A DNA stretch of 13,169 nt. Origin: an uncultured Clostridia bacterium. Its GTDB lineage: Bacteria > Bacillota > Clostridia > Lachnospirales > Lachnospiraceae. Positions 7,477 to 13,169 of the stretch are shown here, one piece after another. Under the pieces are notes generated by a model. The model was not told the DNA's origin, made no database searches, and saw only the letters and a list, made by a program, of their open reading frames with translations. Each line of letters opens with the position of its first letter. Within the stretch, counting starts at the first letter, position 1. A program made the translations under genes and the position numbers. Location of the stretch: the NCBI GenBank assembly GCA_947178015.1, contig CAMWWW010000026.1, positions 1-13,169 of the forward strand. The letters run 5' to 3'.

Positions 7477-8787
7477 ACTGTCCGCTTCCTCGGACACTGC
7501 AATCTTCTCAACTGCCTCTGCCACTACAAAGTCAACTGCCTTCTGTACCCGAATATCTTTCTTCATATCCTCAGCACCCTTCTCACCGACAATCTCCTTT
7601 GCCTTCTCAACTTCCATCTTATAAGCAGAAGCCACCTTCTCGTACTCTTTGTCCAGATCCTCCTGTGTCGCCTCAATCGACTCTGCCTCCGCGATCGCCT
7701 CTAACACCAAACGACTCTGGATTCGTTTCAGCGCATTTGGCCTAAACTGCTCAAACAGTTTATCCGCACTTAATCCTGTAAATTGGAAATACTGCTCCAC
7801 CGTAAGCCCCTGCTGCTGAATTCTTCTTGCAAAATCATCTGCCATATGCATTACCTGATACTCTATCATCGGCTCAGGAATATCCATCTGCGCATTTTCA
7901 ATAATCTTATCGATCACGGCCGTTTCCTTCTCCGATGCAGCTTCCTTCTCTTTCTTCTCTGTAAGCTTGGCCTTCACATCTGCCCGATACTCCTCCAAAG
8001 TATCAAAATCTGATACATCCTGAGCGAACTCGTCATCCAACTCTGGAAGCTCCTTCATTCTGGCAGATTTTACTGTCACCTTAAACACAGCAGGCTTGCC
8101 CTTAAGCTCCTCCGCATGATAATCCTCCGGGAAGGTGACAGAAATCTCGATCTCCTTGCCGATCTCGGCGCCGATAAGCTGATCCTCAAAGCCCGGTATA
8201 AACGCACCTGACCCAATCGTCAGATCATAATTCTCTCCCTTGCCGCCGGCAAATGCCTCGCCGTCCACAAAGCCTTCAAAATCAATAACGGTCATATCCC
8301 CGCTCTGGATCGTCCTGTTCTCCACAGCAAGTGTCCTCGCGTTCTGATTTCTCACTCTATCTATTTCCTGAGCCACCTCATCCTCTGTAGCCTGTGTATC
8401 CTTTTTCTCCACCTCAATGCCCTTGTACTGTCCAAGAGTCACCTCTGGTCTCACCGCCACCTCGGCGGTAAAGATAAAAGGCTGTCCCTTCTCTATCTGT
8501 ACTACGTCAATCTTTGGCTGGGATACGATCTCCAAACCGCTTTCCTCCACTGCATTTGCATATGCATTAGGAATCATGGCATTAGCCGCATCCTCGTAAA
8601 AAATGCCGGCTCCATACATCTTCTCTATCATAGCACGCGGAACCTTGCCTTTTCTAAATCCCGGAACGTTGATTTTGCTTTTATTTTTCAAGTATGCTTC
8701 TTGAATCGCTTTCTCAAGTTCTTCTGGAGAAGCTTCAATGGTCAGCTTTGCCATATTCTTCTCTAATTTTTCAACCTGTAAACTCAT
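7474..8787 (-). CDS. tig: Trigger factor (ribosome-bound chaperone and peptidyl-prolyl isomerase)
   Basis: A 437-residue trigger factor with the usual three parts. The N-terminal ribosome-binding domain (about 1-115) carries the signature GFRKGKVPR (43-51), which docks at the exit tunnel. An FKBP-type peptidyl-prolyl isomerase domain follows at about 162-245, with GDMTVIDFEGFVDG (163-176) and GSGAFIPGFE (192-201). The helical C-terminal arm domain runs to the end. It shields nascent chains in the cytoplasm. The ATG at 8787 is preceded by AAGGAGG and AGGAAG about 9-12 bases upstream. An extended -10 promoter lies about 85 bases upstream, so tig heads the operon with clpP, which starts eight bases after its stop codon. 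Confidence 0.97.
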   Translation of the reverse strand: MSLQVEKLEKNMAKLTIEASPEELEKAIQEAYLKNKSKINVPGFRKGKVPRAMIEKMYGAGIFYEDAANAMIPNAYANAVEESGLEIVSQPKIDVVQIEKGQPFIFTAEVAVRPEVTLGQYKGIEVEKKDTQATEDEVAQEIDRVRNQNARTLAVENRTIQSGDMTVIDFEGFVDGEAFAGGKGENYDLTIGSGAFIPGFEDQLIGAEIGKEIEISVTFPEDYHAEELKGKPAVFKVTVKSARMKELPELDDEFAQDVSDFDTLEEYRADVKAKLTEKKEKEAASEKETAVIDKIIENAQMDIPEPMIEYQVMHMADDFARRIQQQGLTVEQYFQFTGLSADKLFEQFRPNALKRIQSRLVLEAIAEAESIEATQEDLDKEYEKVASAYKMEVEKAKEIVGEKGAEDMKKDIRVQKAVDFVVAEAVEKIAVSEEADS

Positions 8788-8938
8788 TTTTCTATTCTTC
8801 CTCCTTACTTTTGGCGATTCTAACAGACAATGTTTACACGTACTATGTCCATTTTCACCTTGACATTACACCATTATAGCATACCCTTATCACAAATACC
8901 AGCAAAATTTACACAATTTTATTGAAAACATACGAATA
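8788..8938. other. Intergenic region between the esterase gene and tig
   Basis: This AT-rich stretch of 151 bases holds the tig promoter and leader. No CtsR heptad repeat (GGTCAAA type) or CIRCE inverted repeat (TTAGCACTC type) is seen. A 5-bp inverted repeat ATGTC (8845-8849) / GACAT (8862-8866) overlaps the predicted transcription start. A weak AT-only hairpin (AAAATT 8904-8909 / AATTTT 8915-8920) follows the esterase gene but lacks a T run, so termination there is uncertain. Confidence 0.5.
8873..8881 (-). promoter_or_regulatory. Extended -10 promoter for the tig-clpP operon
   Basis: The minus strand reads TGCTATAAT, a perfect -10 hexamer with the TGn extension. The best -35 is poor (CTGGTA at 8897-8902, 18-base spacer), as extended -10 promoters tolerate. 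Transcription would start near 8866, giving a leader of about 80 bases before tig. Of the sequence between the esterase stop and tig, this is the only strong promoter signal. Confidence 0.6.
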
Positions 8939-9961
8939 TCACAAAGTAATTCTCTCTACTTTTAGGCTATTCTCCAAAAACTCCATCATTCCCTTTCCGC
9001 GCCACTCGTGTCCTCCATCATGAATAGAATGTTGCAGATTCTCCTCCGCCCCATAGAGAATGTATGCCTTTCTTGCCGTCTCCACCTGTGGATAAACATT
9101 CGCAAGCCCTCTTGCTCCCTCCAGATGGTCTTTCTCTCCACTCTCCACAAAAAAATACCGCGGCGCTATCATAGCCCCCATATCCCCCATATCCATGGTG
9201 CGCCACATATTTGGAACAAAATTGCATGCACAATTTCCCGGAAGACTGACAAGCGAATCCTTAAAACCATAGAAATAGCCGCTTGTGATCGCTGCCTTAA
9301 TTCTGTCGTCCATCGCGGTCAGCCACACCGTCTGCTGCCCGCCTCCGCTCATGCCGGCGCAGGCAATACGCTCCTTGTCCACACAATCCCAGCCCGATAT
9401 TTCATCCAAAAGACGCATCAAATCCCATACGGCAAGACCGATCATGCATTGTCCAAAACCTAGTATCATCTGCTGGATTTCGCGGTGAGAATTCATGCGG
9501 CGTTTTTCCTCCTCTTCTCCCTGCTGCCACTGCTCTCTCCGCTCCCCGCTGCCCCTCTCATCTGGGCACGCCACGCAGTATCCCTTTCTGGCAAGCTCCA
9601 CGGCGAACCATTCTCTATACACTCTATCCTTGCCGCCTCCATGCCCATGTGGATTCAATACCAGTGGGCGTCCTGTCTGTTCACCATTCCCCGGCTTTAG
9701 AAAATAAAACGGCATATCCACTCCCGGCTCCGTCTGCATCAGCCAATACTCTTCCACATACCCTTCCCTTTGTGCGCGCTGTTTACATTCTGCCTTTGCT
9801 TCTGTTCTCACGCACTGATCCATGCCAGTCAAAGCTATAAGCCGTTCCCTTGCCGCCTCGCGCCATAGCTGATGCTCCTTTTGCGTCACTGCCGAAAAAG
9901 CAAATTCACGCTTAACCGAATCAAACTTTCTTTCATAATATTCCTTACAGGTATAATACAT
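8939..9961 (-). CDS. Alpha/beta hydrolase, acetyl-xylan-esterase/Abhydrolase_7-like
   Basis: A 340-residue alpha/beta hydrolase without a signal peptide, hence probably cytoplasmic. It shows an HGHGGG stretch (105-110) in the oxyanion-hole region, CPDERGSGER (132-141), and the nucleophile elbow GMSGG with Ser205 (203-207). Near the end lies HDGGHEW (314-320), where His318 is the likely catalytic histidine; the acidic member is probably Asp278 or a neighbour. The segment GDMGAMIAPR (259-268) before the acid strand is typical of acetyl-xylan esterase relatives. It probably removes acetyl groups from sugars, though the exact ester is not known. AAGGGGAG lies just upstream of the ATG at 9961. It follows the exported-protein gene after 50 bases and likely shares its transcript with the glycoside hydrolase. 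Confidence 0.8.
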   Translation of the reverse strand: MYYTCKEYYERKFDSVKREFAFSAVTQKEHQLWREAARERLIALTGMDQCVRTEAKAECKQRAQREGYVEEYWLMQTEPGVDMPFYFLKPGNGEQTGRPLVLNPHGHGGGKDRVYREWFAVELARKGYCVACPDERGSGERREQWQQGEEEEKRRMNSHREIQQMILGFGQCMIGLAVWDLMRLLDEISGWDCVDKERIACAGMSGGGQQTVWLTAMDDRIKAAITSGYFYGFKDSLVSLPGNCACNFVPNMWRTMDMGDMGAMIAPRYFFVESGEKDHLEGARGLANVYPQVETARKAYILYGAEENLQHSIHDGGHEWRGKGMMEFLENSLKVERITL

Positions 9962-10011
9962 AAACTCCCCTTCCTTTCTATGCAGACCATTTCCGAAACT
10001 AGATCGATAGG

Positions 10012-10926
10012 TTATTTTCCTATCTGGTATCCTCTTTCTGCCACCGCCCGAAAGGGCTTATTTATCTTACTTCCTTTTCTGATTCGGTTCCCTATAAATA
10101 AGACAAGCGCCGCGAGACAAACCGCTCCCGCACACCAGAGAACACCAAATGGAAATGCAGGCACAACATTTACATAATCCACATAATAGACCGGCAGCTT
10201 GTCCGTGTCCTGCTGTATCACACCAGCCTTTACACACAACATAATTCGAAAATATTTTTCCTGCGTCCTCCACTCTTTTCCCGACAATTCCACCACATGT
10301 TCTTTTCCAGCCGAAGCACTGATATATTTCTTGCGCTCCCACTCCTCCTCCGCAGTGTTTCTTGTCCAAAGCTCACCTTCTATCGCGTCCCTTGCAAACG
10401 TAAAATCACTTGCATCGAGACATAAGGTATCCTTCTTACTAACCTTGAGCTCTTGCACGCTTGCCAGATCCAAAATCGTCCAACACACATGATCCCCATA
10501 TTCCTCCGAGGTAAAACGGTAAACTTTACAGTCCAGTTTCTCTTTCATATCCTCAAGCTTTGATCCAGACTTTTGAAGAAAATTTACAATCAGCTCAGAC
10601 TGTACGGGAGCGGCGTCCCATGCGTTTAGATGCAGCCCCATAAATAAATTTGCCGTTCGGTCCTGCTCTGGAATATAAATTGGATCCACTCCCGGAATGT
10701 ACTCCCATCCTTCCATGCCGGAGTTTTTTAGCTTCTCTGCCATATAGAGTTTAATGTCATCGTCCAGCGCATCAAGCTCCTCCTGCGTCATGCCCATCTC
10801 TATCAAAAACTCATCCACAGTCTGTGTATCCTCAGAGCTTCCTGATGAAGCATCTACAGAAACAGATGCAAAATAAAAACAAAGAAAACAGGAAAAAAGA
10901 AGACCTACCAATATTTTTTTACGCAT
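10012..10926 (-). CDS. Exported, membrane-anchored protein of unknown function
   Basis: The 304-residue protein is not recognised as a named family. It begins with a signal peptide: MRKK, then a hydrophobic core to about residue 20 and a likely cleavage site near VDASS. After a Ser/Asp/Thr-rich linker come an acidic helical segment (about 35-65) and a roughly 190-residue extracytoplasmic part rich in beta-type patterns. One transmembrane helix (about 262-282) is followed by a basic cytoplasmic tail of about 20 residues. This fits a type I surface protein. The ATG at 10926 is preferred over 10932 because AGGGAGG lies seven bases upstream of it and only one base from the other. The gene starts 12 bases after the glycoside hydrolase stop codon, so the two are co-translated. 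A role at the cell surface in glycan handling is only inferred from neighbours. Confidence 0.75.
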   Translation of the reverse strand: MRKKILVGLLFSCFLCFYFASVSVDASSGSSEDTQTVDEFLIEMGMTQEELDALDDDIKLYMAEKLKNSGMEGWEYIPGVDPIYIPEQDRTANLFMGLHLNAWDAAPVQSELIVNFLQKSGSKLEDMKEKLDCKVYRFTSEEYGDHVCWTILDLASVQELKVSKKDTLCLDASDFTFARDAIEGELWTRNTAEEEWERKKYISASAGKEHVVELSGKEWRTQEKYFRIMLCVKAGVIQQDTDKLPVYYVDYVNVVPAFPFGVLWCAGAVCLAALVLFIGNRIRKGSKINKPFRAVAERGYQIGK

Positions 10927-10933
10927 AACCATA

Positions 10934-10940
10934 CCTCCCT
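10934..10940 (-). promoter_or_regulatory. Ribosome binding site of the exported-protein gene, overlapping the upstream stop codon
   Basis: AGGGAGG on the minus strand overlaps the TAG stop of the glycoside hydrolase (10939-10941) and lies seven bases before the ATG at 10926. It selects that start and suggests coupled translation. Confidence 0.65.
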
Positions 10941-13169
10941 ATATTGTCTTACGGCAACCTGCTATCCTGACCGGCCCCAACAATCCACTCGCTTCTATGG
11001 GCATCGTCGTCGAGAATCTGTCCCGCAGCTTATGCACCAATGTGTTAGTAACATAAATAACCAGATGATTGCTGCCGCCAACCAGCCCCTGCAAGAAAAC
11101 ACAATATGGCGGAGCAATTCTAACCGCCTGTTTCCTGCCATTGAGCCATACCTCCATCGTCTCAAATACAGCTCCACAATCCAGCATCGCCCTGTCACCT
11201 TCTTTTTCTACATCCCAGATCCATTCTATTTCATATCGTATTGTGCCAGAAAAATCATGCCATCCGTCTGGCGCCGTTATATTTCCCAGCCTCTTTTGTA
11301 TCCATGATCTGCCAAAATCCTTCTCCTCATAACTGCGCAGTGCGATCCGCCAATCCCCCTTTACGCTTCTCCATCGCCAACCTTCTAGCGTCTTCTTTTT
11401 TATAGTGATTGCCGATGGCACGTCTATCTCTGCCGTTTTTTCTGCTTTGCCGTTCTCTCCTTCCACACAAAGCATCCGCGTCTCATAGGGAAATAGAGAC
11501 AAACATATCCTGCCGTGCTTATCCTTTTCCACTGGCTTTAGGCAATTATCCCAGCCGTCATACCAATAGACAGAAGCCCCTGCTCCTTCTACTGTAATCC
11601 ACTCTTCCAACGTCTGATAGGACGCCTCCTGAAAGAAGAGGTAAAAATCCTGATAACCGCCTTTCTCTATATGGCGATAATGATAACAGCGAAGCCATGG
11701 TTGTGGCTTAGTGCATCGAATCTCCCTAACGCCAATATCCTCTAGCATATGTAACAAAAGCGCTCGATTTCCCTCCAAAAACAAAGGCTCTCTTGCTTCT
11801 TCCCTCTGCCCCTCTCTACACGCCTCCATCTCGGCAGGCACCCGATCCCTCCAGCCGGCAAACTGTTCCGCCTGCGCCCATTCTGATTTTATAATAGAAG
11901 GCTTTGCTCCTGCAAATAAAACCGTCAGCCCCTTTTTGCAGGCTTTTGTAATCCAATCCATCAATTCTGATGGAACAGCTTCACATTCCGGCACAAGCAA
12001 CGCTGAATACGCTGCGCTTCCAATGCAAAGCTTTTGGCTGCCATCCTCCACTATTCCTGTCTCCAAAAGTCCAATCGGCACGACCTCATAATCAATCTGA
12101 TTACGCAGCAGAAGCTTCCCTATTTCCTCAAAAGGTTCGCAGCATCCGATCCACTGAAGCTCTGCGGTGTATAAAACTGCAATTTTCACCACTGGCTCTC
12201 CGCCATTTAACAGATGACTCATTCTATTGATATATTCCATCAAATTCCGAAACCATGGAAACTGCGGATTCTTTCCCTGTGCATAGAAATGTGGCGGGCA
12301 GTCTGGATCGGGAAATTCTGCCGGCGTAAAGGCGTGCGGGACAAACCAATTCACACCGCGAACCAACATATGATCTGCCAGCCATTTCATCAATTTAAGC
12401 CCCTCACACCAGCCGTAGGCGCCATAGACCTCGCACATGGTTCTGCCCCGCTTCTTCTGATCCAAATGCGCCAACGAGCTTCCCATCTTAGCCAGCCCAT
12501 AATGAAAAAATGTGCCATTATATGTATTTTTGCCGCCAATATGGTAAAAATGTCTGTCGTCATAACCGGGGCGAATCTGTTGCAGCACCACATCAATTCC
12601 TGACATCTGCTGTCCCCACAGCGCTTTAAAAAAATGTCCCGCTCCATAGCCAGTTCTTGCATGATTGCCGTTATCCTCAATTACATGCCCAATATACTCT
12701 ATACCATGGCTGTCACACCATTCTCCCACCTGACCGCAAAAATTCTTTCCGTACAGATCTGTGACCATATTCATATATTCGTAGCGCGCTCTGCTGCTGA
12801 TATCACCACTCTGTTCCTCAGACTCCATAGTAAGCTTGTACCAAAGTGCTGCAAGATATATCGTTTTCTTATGTCCCCACACCTGATCTGTCCATTCCCG
12901 AAGCTCCTCACACCACGGCAGAGTCATGGTGGGTTGTCCAATCCCAGAGTCGGGATATTCGCCCAATGTATTGCCAAACTCCGGTTCGTCAGAGAAGAAT
13001 CCAGCAAACACCGATCCAAATAGCTCCTTATAATGTTCCCAGTGAGGCTGATAGACCGTATCAAGAAAAAACTGCACCGCCTCCTTGTCAATCAGATTAC
13101 AATAATTCTTTCTGCCGCTGCTCTTTTTTGTGGTTTTAAGAACGACGATATTCCAATACCCTTCTGGAA
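10939..13169 (-). CDS. Glycoside hydrolase, GH106/GH2-like (5' end outside the window)
   Basis: The last 742 residues of a large glycosidase; the frame runs open through the right edge, so the true start is not visible. The codon at 13077 is a GTG inside a conserved helix (DKEAVQFFLDTVY), not a start. The catalytic barrel shows GFFSDEPEFGN (about visible residues 57-67), HVIEDNG (161-167) and CEVYGAYGW (245-253). The Glu of CEVYG (codon 12430-12432) and the acidic residues of SDEPE are candidate catalytic residues. FVPHAF (275-280) and a long segment probably like a glutamine-amidotransferase fold follow. The C-terminal 120 residues form a GH2-type jelly-roll domain with LDCGAVFETMEVWLNG. Relatives are often annotated alpha-L-rhamnosidase or plain glycosyl hydrolase, so specificity is unsure. 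Whether it is secreted cannot be judged. Confidence 0.7.
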   Translation of the reverse strand, partial: PEGYWNIVVLKTTKKSSGRKNYCNLIDKEAVQFFLDTVYQPHWEHYKELFGSVFAGFFSDEPEFGNTLGEYPDSGIGQPTMTLPWCEELREWTDQVWGHKKTIYLAALWYKLTMESEEQSGDISSRARYEYMNMVTDLYGKNFCGQVGEWCDSHGIEYIGHVIEDNGNHARTGYGAGHFFKALWGQQMSGIDVVLQQIRPGYDDRHFYHIGGKNTYNGTFFHYGLAKMGSSLAHLDQKKRGRTMCEVYGAYGWCEGLKLMKWLADHMLVRGVNWFVPHAFTPAEFPDPDCPPHFYAQGKNPQFPWFRNLMEYINRMSHLLNGGEPVVKIAVLYTAELQWIGCCEPFEEIGKLLLRNQIDYEVVPIGLLETGIVEDGSQKLCIGSAAYSALLVPECEAVPSELMDWITKACKKGLTVLFAGAKPSIIKSEWAQAEQFAGWRDRVPAEMEACREGQREEAREPLFLEGNRALLLHMLEDIGVREIRCTKPQPWLRCYHYRHIEKGGYQDFYLFFQEASYQTLEEWITVEGAGASVYWYDGWDNCLKPVEKDKHGRICLSLFPYETRMLCVEGENGKAEKTAEIDVPSAITIKKKTLEGWRWRSVKGDWRIALRSYEEKDFGRSWIQKRLGNITAPDGWHDFSGTIRYEIEWIWDVEKEGDRAMLDCGAVFETMEVWLNGRKQAVRIAPPYCVFLQGLVGGSNHLVIYVTNTLVHKLRDRFSTTMPIEASGLLGPVRIAGCRKTI

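Noticed and set aside
8860..8888. Plus-strand TTGACA as a rightward promoter
   Set aside because: No acceptable -10 lies 16-18 bases downstream, and no plus-strand gene follows.
8904..8920. Hairpin after the esterase gene as a terminator
   Set aside because: The 6-bp stem is purely AT and is not followed by a T run on the minus strand.
1..13169. CRISPR array, tRNA or rRNA genes, insertion sequence with transposase
   Set aside because: No regularly spaced direct repeats, no tRNA T-loop or rRNA segments and no transposase-like protein were seen on either strand.

Overview
The window reads as chromosomal DNA from a Gram-positive anaerobe of the class Clostridia, most likely a gut-type Lachnospiraceae. 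This rests on the gene order tig-clpP-clpX-lon-engB, strong AGGAGG-type ribosome binding sites, a DegV-family protein, and protein sequences of clostridial style. It is an inference; no 16S rRNA or other marker is present. All nine genes lie on the minus strand, so the text follows transcription from the right edge to the left.

Right part (13169 to 8939): an accessory set of three genes. A glycoside hydrolase cut by the window edge (GH106/GH2-like) is followed after a few bases by an exported, membrane-anchored protein of unknown function, then by an alpha/beta hydrolase of the acetyl-xylan-esterase type. Together they suggest removal of acetyl groups and cleavage of a plant or host polysaccharide. 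The substrate is not determined by the sequence.

Middle part (8938 to 2563): an extended -10 promoter (TGCTATAAT) precedes a protein quality-control operon: trigger factor, ClpP, ClpX, Lon and the ribosome-assembly GTPase EngB. Spacing is tight (8 to 13 bases) except between clpP and clpX, where a GC-rich hairpin followed by a T run looks like a terminator or attenuator. No CtsR or CIRCE operator is visible upstream of tig.

Left part (2562 to 1): a DegV-family (fatty-acid-binding) protein, preceded by a leader with a perfect 10-bp inverted repeat next to its ribosome binding site, then an OFA-type major facilitator transporter. The last 321 bases carry no convincing gene. They do contain a striking nested inverted-repeat element (126-267), which resembles a structured RNA or a small hairpin-ended mobile element. 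It is the least explained object in the window.
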